Origin: CAZSLZ01 sp964607865
Lineage (GTDB): Bacteria > Vulcanimicrobiota > JAJTBE01 > CAZSLZ01
Length of the DNA stretch: 16,635 nt
Assembly: GCA_964607865.1 (NCBI GenBank)
Contig: CAZSLZ010000071.1
Coordinates: forward strand, 1-16,635
Direction: 5' to 3'
The translations under genes were made by a program, and so were the position numbers. The notes below the pieces were generated by a model. The model ran no database searches and was not told the origin of the DNA. It saw only the letters and a program-made list of their open reading frames with translations. The stretch's first letter is position 1, and each line of letters opens with the position of its first letter. Shown here piece by piece: positions 1 through 6,867 of the stretch.

Positions 1-145
1 GAGTTAAAGGAATAAGAGGCTACGCATAAACTCCGCGCACATTGTTTTTTCTTCCCATAGTTTATCACAAAATTTGGACAGCGAGCATCGACAACCAGGA
101 AAAACGATAATCGGGGAAAAGGGAGTCCACAGGCTAAGCCCTTGA

Positions 146-985
146 TTATGACTCGGATTCGCAGCTTTTTTCAAATGCATTTTTGAAAATTGTATAACGA
201 AGGGCAATTAACGCTGTCAAAATTAATGTGCTTATTATCCCTGCTCCACTCACAAAAAGCTGGTTTGCTCCGGGTAGGAACCTTGGCGAAAGAAGCACGT
301 CAGTGAACACGTCCAGGGTGATGTGCATCAAAGCCACCACCAGAACGCTGCCGGTAGATGCTCTGAAAAGCCAAGTGAATGGAAAACTGGCTACGATAAC
401 AAAAACCACAAAAATTATGCTGGAAACTATAACGTTTGCTCCAGGATAGTTAAGCCCCATCACCATCATAGGAAGATGCCAGAGCGCCCAGATTATCCCC
501 AGGATTATTGTAGCCTTTATTTCTCCCAGTGGAAGCAGCCTTGGCAGGAGATATCCCCTCCAACCATATTCTTCTCCGATACCCAGGGGAATCTGTTGAA
601 TGCTTTTCCACATCAGCATAAGGACAAATACGGGCACAGTATAGCTGACAGCCCATGTAAAAACTCCCTGGCCTGTGAGGTTGACAAAGAACAAAAGTAT
701 CCCAGTAAATATGATCGGGGCAAAAAGAGCTATTAGATAATATTTGGGGCGCCTTATTATACCCAGCGACCCTTTCAGCCCCTCTTTACTGATAAAAATC
801 CTCATAAAAACAGCCGCAATCAGTGGAGCGAACATACCGTTCGAGAACCCATAAGGGCCGGGAAATGCTTTCATGCCTTCAATCCCCTTTATAAGATAGG
901 GAATCCAGTATAACCACGCCAGGGCAAATGATATAACACAAAAAATAACTACTTCGGTCCAATTTATTTTTTTGATATCCTCCAT
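146..985 (-). CDS. CPBP family intramembrane (CAAX-type) protease
   Basis: This is a 279-residue, very hydrophobic protein with about seven to eight membrane segments. It carries the three CPBP (ABI, type II CAAX prenyl protease-like) motifs. E138-E139 lie in EEYGWRG (138-144), followed by LLPRL. H170 lies in WALWHLP, and H221 lies in ALMHITLD. In this family the two glutamates and the histidines form the active site inside the membrane. Bacterial members process membrane peptides or protect against bacteriocins, but the substrate here is unknown. The ATG at 985 has a G-rich stretch (GGGGGG) about 10 bases upstream that could serve as a ribosome site. A doubtful small ORF ends 22 bases upstream of the ATG on the same strand. 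The family call is firm; the physiological role is open. Confidence 0.9.
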   Translation of the reverse strand: MEDIKKINWTEVVIFCVISFALAWLYWIPYLIKGIEGMKAFPGPYGFSNGMFAPLIAAVFMRIFISKEGLKGSLGIIRRPKYYLIALFAPIIFTGILLFFVNLTGQGVFTWAVSYTVPVFVLMLMWKSIQQIPLGIGEEYGWRGYLLPRLLPLGEIKATIILGIIWALWHLPMMVMGLNYPGANVIVSSIIFVVFVIVASFPFTWLFRASTGSVLVVALMHITLDVFTDVLLSPRFLPGANQLFVSGAGIISTLILTALIALRYTIFKNAFEKSCESES

Positions 986-1007
986 AGATATAAATCCCCC
1001 CGGTGTT

Positions 1008-1292
1008 TCAGCAAAATTTAATCATATATGTATCGATAATATAATCAATATATTTTATGTTGTCAACAGGGCTTCCCTGGAGTTTCCCAAGGGCTCCCAG
1101 AGCATCCAGGAGCGCTCCTTTTGCAAATATCTTCTTTCCGTTCAGAAGAAAATATTCCTCTCCGTCCAGGAGAATTATATGAGGGTTTGATAACCGTTCT
1201 TTGATTTTAAGCTCACTGACATCGGTTTCTCCGCGAAATAGGTTGTACCGACGAAATAATTGAAGAATTAGCCAGGAAAAAAGTAATATCAA
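1008..1292 (-). CDS. Small hypothetical ORF, possibly a remnant
   Basis: This open frame of about 94 codons starts at TTG and ends just upstream of the CPBP protease gene on the same strand. I do not recognise it. The N-terminal dozen residues are hydrophobic (LLFSWLILQLF), and the rest is a mixed globular-looking sequence with the segment GALLDALGALGKLQG. No ribosome site is visible before the TTG, and no in-frame ATG occurs before the last few codons. The 5' end almost abuts a truncated isochorismatase fragment on the other strand. It could be a real small protein expressed with the protease, the 3' remnant of a longer gene, or a chance frame. Confidence 0.33.
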   Translation of the reverse strand: MILLFSWLILQLFRRYNLFRGETDVSELKIKERLSNPHIILLDGEEYFLLNGKKIFAKGALLDALGALGKLQGSPVDNIKYIDYIIDTYMIKFC

Positions 1293-1309
1293 AATGTGAT
1301 TAAGAATGA

Positions 1310-1552
1310 ATGACAGTGAAAATGAACAATGAGGAGAAAATAATAAGGGTAATCAAGCATCTGGCTGATAGTTTTATCAGGAAACGAAGAAGGCAGAAGC
1401 ACATGTTTGCCCTTGAAGCCAATAAAACTGCTTCGTTGATTGTAGATATGCAGAATTTCGCCTGTAACCCCGAGGTTGGAAATCCATTTTCAAGCGTAGA
1501 TAAAACAATTAATACCATTAATCGTTTAATTGGTTGTTTTCGCAAAATGTAA
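1310..1552 (+). pseudogene. Truncated isochorismatase-like cysteine hydrolase (N-terminal remnant)
   Basis: This 80-codon frame begins with a charged helix. From about residue 40 it then reads KTASLIVDMQNFACNPEVG, followed by a helix (SSVDKTINTINRLIGCFRKM). This matches the first beta strand and helix of isochorismatase-family hydrolases, whose first strand ends in the catalytic Asp of a DMQN motif. A normal family member is about 180-220 residues and needs a later Lys and a Cys. Here the frame stops right after the first helix. I find no continuation in any plus-strand frame through 1553-1711, so the catalytic Lys and Cys are absent. No good ribosome site precedes the ATG. It is best read as a gene relic, although a short expressed protein cannot be excluded. 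Confidence 0.55.
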
Positions 1553-1711
1553 ATTCCGATAATATGGATCAGGAATAATTTTACCCTCCCCATGTGTCAG
1601 GATAATTGTCCATTGGATCAAAGGGGAGCTTATAAATTTGTTTTTTTGTTTGACAGAAAAAGCAAAACAGTTATAAATCAATAGAATAAAATAGTGCCAG
1701 GTTAATGATGG

Positions 1712-2323
1712 TTAAATGTTTCCCCAGAAAACCTGGGTATAGTAAAGATGACCCTTCTTGTTTTTACTGATGGCTATAGCTCCATATTCATACCGGGGGT
1801 TTATGATGTTTTCATAATGTTTTGGGCTGTTAAGCCAGCCTTCCAGGGTTTTATCCAGGGGGGCGGGATAATTAAAATTCCAGGCGATATTTTCGCCCCA
1901 GGTACGATTGGCGCGGGAAAAGCCGAATTTCACCAGACGTTGCCCTACAGTCTGGCCGTCCGGTGCAGTATGGCTGAAAAAATCCTTCTCTGCCATATTT
2001 TTGCTGTGTAACTGGGCTGCCTGGTAAGCTGTGGTTTCAAATTGCAGGGGAGATAACCCTTTTTCTTTTCTAATCTGGTTGACCATTTCAAACAGTTTCA
2101 TTTCCTGGCTGGTAGGGTCAGTTAGGTTTTCTTTAGAAACTTTTTCTTTTTCTTCAGTTTCCTGGCTTTCTTTTTCCGTTGCCGAAGCGGCTGGTGTGGA
2201 AACCCTAATCCTATGTGTATCTTTTTCGCTGGTAATAATTGTGGTGCAACCGTTTACCAGCAGCAAAGAAGATAGCACATAAACAAAAAAACCTGCAACC
2301 CATTTTTTATCATTACTTTTCAG
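1712..2323 (-). CDS. CAP/SCP-domain lipoprotein (YkwD-like), probable CTG start
   Basis: This is a secreted lipoprotein with a C-terminal CAP domain. The first in-frame ATG/GTG/TTG-type start is GTG at 2278, which would cut the signal peptide in half and has no ribosome site. Reading upstream in the same frame to CTG at 2323 gives a complete lipoprotein leader: K-S-N-D-K-K, a hydrophobic stretch, then the lipobox LVNGC with Cys26. An AAGGAGG sits 7 bases before that CTG. After a Thr/Ser/Glu-rich linker (about 27-70), the CAP domain shows LFEMVNQIRKEKGL, FFSHTAPDG, GENIAW and SPKHYENIINP. Bacterial CAP proteins of this type are common but mostly of unknown function. The gene lies 64 bases after tsaD on the same strand and may be co-transcribed with it. 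Confidence 0.85.
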   Translation of the reverse strand: MKSNDKKWVAGFFVYVLSSLLLVNGCTTIITSEKDTHRIRVSTPAASATEKESQETEEKEKVSKENLTDPTSQEMKLFEMVNQIRKEKGLSPLQFETTAYQAAQLHSKNMAEKDFFSHTAPDGQTVGQRLVKFGFSRANRTWGENIAWNFNYPAPLDKTLEGWLNSPKHYENIINPRYEYGAIAISKNKKGHLYYTQVFWGNI

Positions 2324-2330
2324 AAAAATC

Positions 2331-2337
2331 CCTCCTT
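2331..2337 (-). promoter_or_regulatory. Shine-Dalgarno that sets a CTG start for the CAP lipoprotein
   Basis: The minus strand reads AAGGAGG here, with a 7-base spacer before CTG at 2323-2321. No ATG, GTG or TTG in the right frame lies at a workable distance. The nearby ATG at the AATGATAAA stretch is out of frame and soon hits a stop. The site therefore argues for CTG initiation. Confidence 0.65.
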
Positions 2338-2387
2338 AAAAACTCTGGTAATTTAAACAGGGAAATAGTTTTAAAAGTTCTTCCGAT

Positions 2388-3395
2388 TTATTTTCTTACC
2401 AATGGCAAATTGGGATGGGCGTCCAGTGATAAATCGGAAACCTTATTGCGTTGTAGAAGAAAATATCCGGCAGCGGCGATCATGGCGGCATTATCGGTAC
2501 AATATTCAGGGGAAGGTAAATGAACTTCCATTCCCCGTTTTTTACCAGCTTTTACCAATTCACTTCTTAACTGGGAGTTTCTGCCAACCCCGCCTGCCAG
2601 CATTATGTGTCCAACCCCGTGTTTTTCTGCAGCTCTTAAAGTCTTTTTCACCAGAACATCCACCACGGCATCCTGAAAACCACGGGCAATATGGGCGGCT
2701 GGTATATCTTTGTTTTTTTCATCCTTCAGAAAATAAACCACAGCAGTTTTCAGCCCGGAAAAAGAAAAATCGAAATTATCCTTTTTTTCCATCATTGCCC
2801 TGGGGAAGGCCACCTTTCCAGGTTGCCCCTCTTTTGCCAGTTTATCAATTACAGGGCCTCCGGGATAGCCCAGCCCCAGCATCCGGGCAACCTTGTCGTA
2901 AGCTTCACCGGCGGCATCGTCCTTGGTTTCACCCACAATTTCGTAATCTCCGTGGCCTTTAACCATAAAAATTGTGGTATGGCCCCCGGAAACCAATAAA
3001 ACCACTGCCGGGAAATTGAGTTTTCCTTCTTCCAGGTAATTGGCGTAAATATGGCCTTCCAGATGATTAACCCCAATAAGGGGAATGTTTATTGAAAAAG
3101 CAATGGCCTTTGCTGCCGCTACGCCTATCAGCAGGGCGCCCACAAGGCCCGGGCCGTTGGTGACTGCCACTGCATCCACCTGCTCTAACTTATAATGTGA
3201 GTCTTTAAAAAGTTTGTCCAGTAAGGGATTTATAACTTCCACATGGCGGCGGCAAGCCAATTCGGGCACAACCCCACCAAATTCTGAATGTATGTTGATT
3301 TGAGAAGAAACCAGGTTGGCAATGGCATTCTTCCCATCTTCCACAAGAGCCACCGAGGTTTCATCACACGATGATTCTATTCCCAGGATAAGCAT
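2388..3395 (-). CDS. tsaD: tRNA N6-adenosine threonylcarbamoyltransferase TsaD
   Basis: TsaD (Gcp/YgjD/Kae1) transfers threonylcarbamoyl from threonylcarbamoyl-AMP to A37 of ANN-decoding tRNAs, giving t6A. In bacteria it works with TsaB and TsaE. The 335-residue protein from ATG 3395 has the ASKHA nucleotide-fold start ILGIESSCDETS, then VPELACRRH and the metal-binding HLEGH (H111 and H115 from this start). SGGHT, GEAYDKVARMLGLGYPGG, LAGGVGRNSQLR and CTDNAAM with the third metal ligand Asp301 follow. Length is normal for the family. A TTG 15 bases further upstream is possible, but ATG 3395 has a GGAAAG upstream and the first beta strand follows it directly. The gene overlaps the end of rimI by 19 bases, so the two are translated as a unit. 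tsaB and tsaE are not in the window. Confidence 0.97.
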   Translation of the reverse strand: MLILGIESSCDETSVALVEDGKNAIANLVSSQINIHSEFGGVVPELACRRHVEVINPLLDKLFKDSHYKLEQVDAVAVTNGPGLVGALLIGVAAAKAIAFSINIPLIGVNHLEGHIYANYLEEGKLNFPAVVLLVSGGHTTIFMVKGHGDYEIVGETKDDAAGEAYDKVARMLGLGYPGGPVIDKLAKEGQPGKVAFPRAMMEKKDNFDFSFSGLKTAVVYFLKDEKNKDIPAAHIARGFQDAVVDVLVKKTLRAAEKHGVGHIMLAGGVGRNSQLRSELVKAGKKRGMEVHLPSPEYCTDNAAMIAAAGYFLLQRNKVSDLSLDAHPNLPLVRK

Positions 3396-3907
3396 ATTCT
3401 TTCTTTCCAATCATTTTCATTTTTGTCCATAATTTCCTTAAACCGTTGATTGTGGATTTTTGTCCACATGACTATGGCATTTTTTCCCTGCCCGTAATAA
3501 TCTTTCCTCTCGCCAATCTTTTCAAAACCGAATTGCTCATACATGTGCCGGGCCGCCGGGTTTTCAATATTAACTTCCAGGGTTGACCAGCGGTAATTCT
3601 CCTTTACTGCCTTATCGAAAAGGCTCCACAATAAAAACTTACCTATACGGTAACCCCGGAATTCGGGGCTCACAGCTATTGTTGTTATGTGAACTTCATC
3701 CAGAATCATCCAGGCGCCAACAAAACCTGTAAGGTCTCCCCTGTGCTTTGCGGTGAGATAGCAGGCAACCTTTGTGTTTCTGATCTCCCTGGCATACTGA
3801 TCCTGGGGCCATGTGTAGCCGAAACACTGTTTTTCGATTATTCTTACAGCCTCTAAATCCTCTTCTGTTAATGAGGCAAGGGCAAGCTGAATTTTCTTGT
3901 TTTTCAT
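3377..3907 (-). CDS. rimI: GNAT acetyltransferase, RimI-like (ribosomal protein S18 N-terminal alanine acetyltransferase)
   Basis: This is a single-domain GNAT protein of about 176 residues. It has the central strand and acetyl-CoA loop VHITTIAVSPEFRGYRIGKFLL, the EVNIENPAARHMYEQFGFEKIGERKDYY segment, and a C-terminal strand NAIVMWTK. The N-A-A-R-x-x-Y-x-x-x-G-F pattern and the final YY segment are typical of RimI, which acetylates the N-terminal alanine of S18. Direct coupling to tsaD, with a 19-base overlap, supports this because rimI and tsaD are neighbours in many bacteria. I chose ATG 3907 (MKNKKIQ) because the ATG at 3931 has no ribosome site and adds a basic stub. The ribosome site before 3907 is also weak. 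The protein is slightly longer than typical RimI, with a short charged tail. Confidence 0.88.
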   Translation of the reverse strand: MKNKKIQLALASLTEEDLEAVRIIEKQCFGYTWPQDQYAREIRNTKVACYLTAKHRGDLTGFVGAWMILDEVHITTIAVSPEFRGYRIGKFLLWSLFDKAVKENYRWSTLEVNIENPAARHMYEQFGFEKIGERKDYYGQGKNAIVMWTKIHNQRFKEIMDKNENDWKERICLSWE

Positions 3908-3951
3908 AAAAATCTTAACTCTTCGTATCATTAAAAATGCCGGGTTAGTAT

Positions 3952-3957
3952 ATTATA
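3952..3957 (-). promoter_or_regulatory. Possible -10 box for rimI-tsaD
   Basis: A perfect TATAAT on the minus strand lies about 45 bases before the rimI ATG and just after the terminator of the upstream peptidase gene. That is where a separate promoter would be expected. No good TTGACA is present 16-18 bases upstream (AAAAAG at 17), so support rests on the -10 box and position alone. Confidence 0.35.
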
Positions 3958-3984
3958 AACCTGGAGATGATTTCCTTTTTCAGA

Positions 3985-4005
3985 TAAAAAAAAGGGCACC
4001 GCCCT
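3985..4005 (-). terminator. Rho-independent terminator after the M15-type peptidase gene
   Basis: The minus strand reads AGGGC-GGT-GCCCT, a 5-bp GC-rich stem with a 3-base loop, followed at once by a run of eight T. It begins about 30 bases after the peptidase stop codon. The stem is short but the T run is good. It would separate the peptidase transcript from rimI-tsaD. Confidence 0.7.
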
Positions 4006-4035
4006 GCCATGGAATCATCTTAGAAGAGGATGCAT

Positions 4036-4734
4036 TTAAAGTTCGATATGCAAATGGTCTCCAGTCTTGTAAGGACTGTCGTAAATGTATTCGTTGTAAA
4101 CATAAAAACCCTGGTCTTCAGCCAGTTTGGCAACCTGAATCGATTCATCCACACTCAGGTTGTCAATTACAAAGTCCACAGCCCTTCCATCAGGGTGGGC
4201 GGGTGATTGATGCTTACCGCCCATGGTGGATGTTACATAAACACCCCTGTCGGGAAATTTTTCATTGATGGCTTTTTTAAGCTCTCGGAATTTAAGAGCT
4301 GTTCTAGCCTGCATTTTGAATCCGTCAAATTCTACTATTTTATGGGGGTGGCTGCTGGCAGTTTGTAATAACCAATCGTTCTTCTGGTTTTCCACCTTGG
4401 CATAACTTTTTAAAATAGCCGACAAACTGTTGGACTTGGTGTTGGTTTTCAACAGGCTTTTAAGGTCAGCTTCCGCCGGGTCAGTGGTGCCTGCCTTGGC
4501 TTCCAGCTTTAAAAGTTCGGGCATAAAATCCAGAGAGGATTCTTCTGTTCCCAGCCTGCTTTGTAACAACCTGGCTGCCATAACCTGATCCTGACGGGCT
4601 TTGTTTAATCTCCCCTTAAATGTGGTAACAGGCATCTCATCCCTTTTTGGAAAATTATAACTAAGGGTATTAATCCGGCTTTCAATTGTTTGAATCCGGG
4701 CAAGAATTCTGTTAACATTTTTAAGGGTTGCCAC
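4036..4734 (-). CDS. Peptidase M15-like protein with helical N-terminal region
   Basis: This 232-residue protein starts at GTG, with ACGGAGGG six bases upstream (4741-4748). The C-terminal part (about 130-232) has the zinc-site pattern of M15 peptidases: SPAHPDGRAVDF with H180 and D187, and the final GDHLHIEL with H227 and H229. Such domains are D,D- or L,D-carboxypeptidases, or endopeptidases that trim peptidoglycan or phage and viral wall substrates. The first 120 residues are helix-rich and start NVNRILARIQTIESRI, a pattern that also appears at the start of some cell-wall lytic proteins. There is no signal peptide or membrane helix, so a cytoplasmic location or non-classical export is implied. 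The protein ends four residues after the His-x-His, which is short for the family. The substrate is not known. Confidence 0.8.
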   Translation of the reverse strand: MATLKNVNRILARIQTIESRINTLSYNFPKRDEMPVTTFKGRLNKARQDQVMAARLLQSRLGTEESSLDFMPELLKLEAKAGTTDPAEADLKSLLKTNTKSNSLSAILKSYAKVENQKNDWLLQTASSHPHKIVEFDGFKMQARTALKFRELKKAINEKFPDRGVYVTSTMGGKHQSPAHPDGRAVDFVIDNLSVDESIQVAKLAEDQGFYVYNEYIYDSPYKTGDHLHIEL

Positions 4735-4895
4735 AATAGCCCCTCCGTATGAAACTTTATTACGCTTTCTTAATTAGTTTAGAAAAAAAATTATACTTTA
4801 AAAATTTATATTCTTTTTTTACTACTTAAATATAAGAAGCAGGATAAAAGTAAAAAAATCGTAATTATTTAAATAATAACTGTTAAGGTGATTTT
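4735..4895. promoter_or_regulatory. Divergent AT-rich intergenic region
   Basis: These 161 bases separate the leftward peptidase gene from the rightward ankyrin lipoprotein gene and must hold promoters for both. A TATAAT on the minus strand lies at 4790-4795. On the plus strand several TA-rich stretches could be -10 boxes, but none has a convincing -35 partner. AAGGTG ends 5 bases before the ATG at 4896 and is the ribosome site of the ankyrin gene. No clear hairpin or operator is seen. Confidence 0.4.
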
Positions 4896-5717
4896 ATGCG
4901 AAAAATTCTTCCTCTGTTTATAATCTTATTATTATTTGTATCATGTGGGCAGAAAAGGAATAAACCCACAACTACTTCTCCACCCTCTGCAACTCCATCG
5001 GTTTCAGCTGCCAGAATGGAGGGAGAGGAAGAGGAAACCTATGAAGTAACCGGTATTCATAAAGCTGTGCTTGATAATGACCTGGAAGAAGTTAAACGGA
5101 TTCTGGCAGAAGATAAGAAACAGGTGAACAGGAAAGACCCGAAAGGTTTTACTCCTCTTCATTTTGCCGCAGAAATTGGCAATATTGACATTGCTACTCA
5201 TTTGCTGGATCAGGGCGCCATTATCGGAGTTGTAAATGAAAGTGGGTGGTCGGTGATGCATAATGCTGCCAGAACCGGGCAACTTGATATGGCAATGTTC
5301 CTGGTAACCCGGGGCGCCAAGACTGATGTGCCCAGTAAAATGGGATGGACTCCCATGCATATTGCTGCTGCCAACAACCAATTGAAATTTGTAAAATTTC
5401 TGGTTGAGCAAAACGCAGATATGAATGCCAGGAATGTGGATGGCTGGACCCCGTTACACCGGGCGGCGGCCAACGGAGCAGTAGAAACTGTCCAATATTT
5501 GCTGGATGAAAACGCCCTTGCCGATGAAAAAACCAGCGATGGATTGACACCCCTTATTCTTGCCAACAAGGGGGGGCATACCCAGGTTGCCCATCTATTG
5601 ACTGTCAAGATATTTAATATTGATGTAAACCCCACTCCGATGAATAAAGAACAGATAGAAATTTACAAGGAAAGAATAAAAGACCGGGCTAAACTGAAAG
5701 CAAAAGAAGAAAAGTAA
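4896..5717 (+). CDS. Ankyrin-repeat lipoprotein
   Basis: This is a 273-residue lipoprotein. A short leader rich in Leu and Ile ends in the lipobox FVSC (Cys17, followed by Gly), then a Thr/Ser/Pro-rich linker and an acidic patch (EGEEEET). From about residue 50 to 235 there are five to six ankyrin repeats. Consensus pieces include GFTPLHFAAEIGN, GWSVMHNAARTGQ, GWTPMHIAAANNQ, GWTPLHRAAANGA and GLTPLILANKGGH. The tail (about 245-273) is a highly charged Lys/Glu helix. Ankyrin arrays bind protein partners, so it probably acts as an anchored scaffold outside the cytoplasmic membrane. It leads a tight gene set: the next gene starts 18 bases after its stop. Binding partner and role are unknown; the neighbouring membrane pseudo-protease is the natural candidate. 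Confidence 0.88.
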   Translation: MRKILPLFIILLLFVSCGQKRNKPTTTSPPSATPSVSAARMEGEEEETYEVTGIHKAVLDNDLEEVKRILAEDKKQVNRKDPKGFTPLHFAAEIGNIDIATHLLDQGAIIGVVNESGWSVMHNAARTGQLDMAMFLVTRGAKTDVPSKMGWTPMHIAAANNQLKFVKFLVEQNADMNARNVDGWTPLHRAAANGAVETVQYLLDENALADEKTSDGLTPLILANKGGHTQVAHLLTVKIFNIDVNPTPMNKEQIEIYKERIKDRAKLKAKEEK

Positions 5718-5735
5718 ACTTGAAAGGTGGTTACT

Positions 5736-6839
5736 ATGGTAGATGTAGTGGTAGGAGAAGACGCAACACCGGATATTGACTTTACACCCTTATCAAGAAA
5801 AAGGCCCCTGATGGAAAAAATAGGTAACTATGCCCAGGTATTTACAGCCATAGTGCTGGTTATTTTTCTGGTTCTTGCATTAGGTTGGCAGAAACAATCA
5901 GAAGTAAATGAAAACTCCATAAAAATACAAAAGGAAAAAATAAAAGCCCTTGAGGGGAAATTGGATTCTTATAACAAAGCCAAAATTACAGAACAGGACA
6001 AAGTGAAAATTCTGTCCCGGTTTTCTGACGATTTGATAAAAGGTGGCGAGAGCAAAATCACAGCTCTCGATTCCATGGCTGCCCTGGGACACCTGGAACT
6101 GGCTGAGCAGATGGCAGTACGCAATCCCGATTCTGCCAGTATATGTTTTTTTGCCAGCCTGGCTTTGTACGGTGATGAAAAATCTCATGAAACTGCCAAT
6201 AAAGCTATGGCTGAAATTATCGGGGAAAACTACATCCCGACTGTGGTAGAATTGCAGAACCTGACCCTGGTTGAAGAGAATCAGAGCCGGTACACGGGTT
6301 TCTTTTTCAATGAGAATGCTTATATAATAACCACCAATAGCTTGCTTTCCCCTGTAGATAACCAGATTAAGGTATATAAAAACCGGAATAGTAAGTTTAT
6401 AAAGCTGGATGGTACAATTGTAAAAACCAACGATGCCCTGGGTGTAACTTTTATAAAACTGGAGGGGTTGAAGAAATCTGAATTTCTGGAATTGGCGCCC
6501 AAGCCTATGAAAACCAATGAAAAGCTTGTGTATGCAGATGAAAGAGTTATTGTAATTGGAACAAAGCAGACCTCTGAAGATATTCGGATGGTTCCCATTG
6601 AGGGTACAATTACCCGAGCTCAGGTTGAGAATGAACCCGATAAAATGACCCTGAATGTGGATTTCAACCAGGTTTTCTCTGCAGACTTCAAGGGAGGCCC
6701 GGTGATAAATAGAAAGGGCCAGGTAGTAGGAGTGGTTGATCGTAAAAGTATAAATGAAAAGAAAGCCACTCTTTATGCAATCAGAAGCGATAGAATTCTG
6801 GATTTTCTGAAAAAGTGGAAAATTTCTGCAGGAAACTGA
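5736..6839 (+). CDS. Membrane-anchored trypsin-fold protein lacking catalytic residues (pseudo-protease)
   Basis: This 367-residue protein starts at the ATG 5 bases after AAGGTGG; a GTG nine bases earlier overlaps that site. Residues 1-30 are cytoplasmic, 34-50 form one membrane helix, about 55-85 look coiled-coil, and 90-175 are helical. From about 185 to 360 the sequence has the pattern of trypsin/HtrA-type domains. TGFFFNENAYIITTNSLL resembles the SGF...GYILTNxHVV block, and ADFKGGPVINRKGQVVGVV resembles the GNSGGP...GxVVG block. At the His position there is Ser202, at the nucleophile Ser position Lys319, and the Asp strand seems to have Gly236. It is therefore probably inactive as a protease and may bind peptides instead. 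No PDZ domain follows. Close spacing to the genes on both sides suggests one operon. The fold assignment is by motif only. Confidence 0.75.
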   Translation: MVDVVVGEDATPDIDFTPLSRKRPLMEKIGNYAQVFTAIVLVIFLVLALGWQKQSEVNENSIKIQKEKIKALEGKLDSYNKAKITEQDKVKILSRFSDDLIKGGESKITALDSMAALGHLELAEQMAVRNPDSASICFFASLALYGDEKSHETANKAMAEIIGENYIPTVVELQNLTLVEENQSRYTGFFFNENAYIITTNSLLSPVDNQIKVYKNRNSKFIKLDGTIVKTNDALGVTFIKLEGLKKSEFLELAPKPMKTNEKLVYADERVIVIGTKQTSEDIRMVPIEGTITRAQVENEPDKMTLNVDFNQVFSADFKGGPVINRKGQVVGVVDRKSINEKKATLYAIRSDRILDFLKKWKISAGN

Positions 6840-6867
6840 TTATTTAATTTAAGGAAAGGACAAATTT

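Noticed and set aside
323..736. Open frame of 137 codons on the plus strand
   Set aside because: It lies wholly antisense to the CPBP protease gene. Its composition is a shadow of the membrane protein (His/Lys/Ser-rich), with no family resemblance.
1300..1593. Minus-strand frame of 97 codons
   Set aside because: It is antisense to the isochorismatase-like fragment, whose DMQN motif is recognisable on the plus strand.
1715..1740. CCCAG...CTGGG hairpin near the end of the CAP gene as a terminator
   Set aside because: It lies inside the coding sequence before the stop and is not followed by a T run on the minus strand.
2402..2962. Plus-strand frame of 186 codons
   Set aside because: It is antisense to tsaD, whose motifs are all intact on the minus strand.
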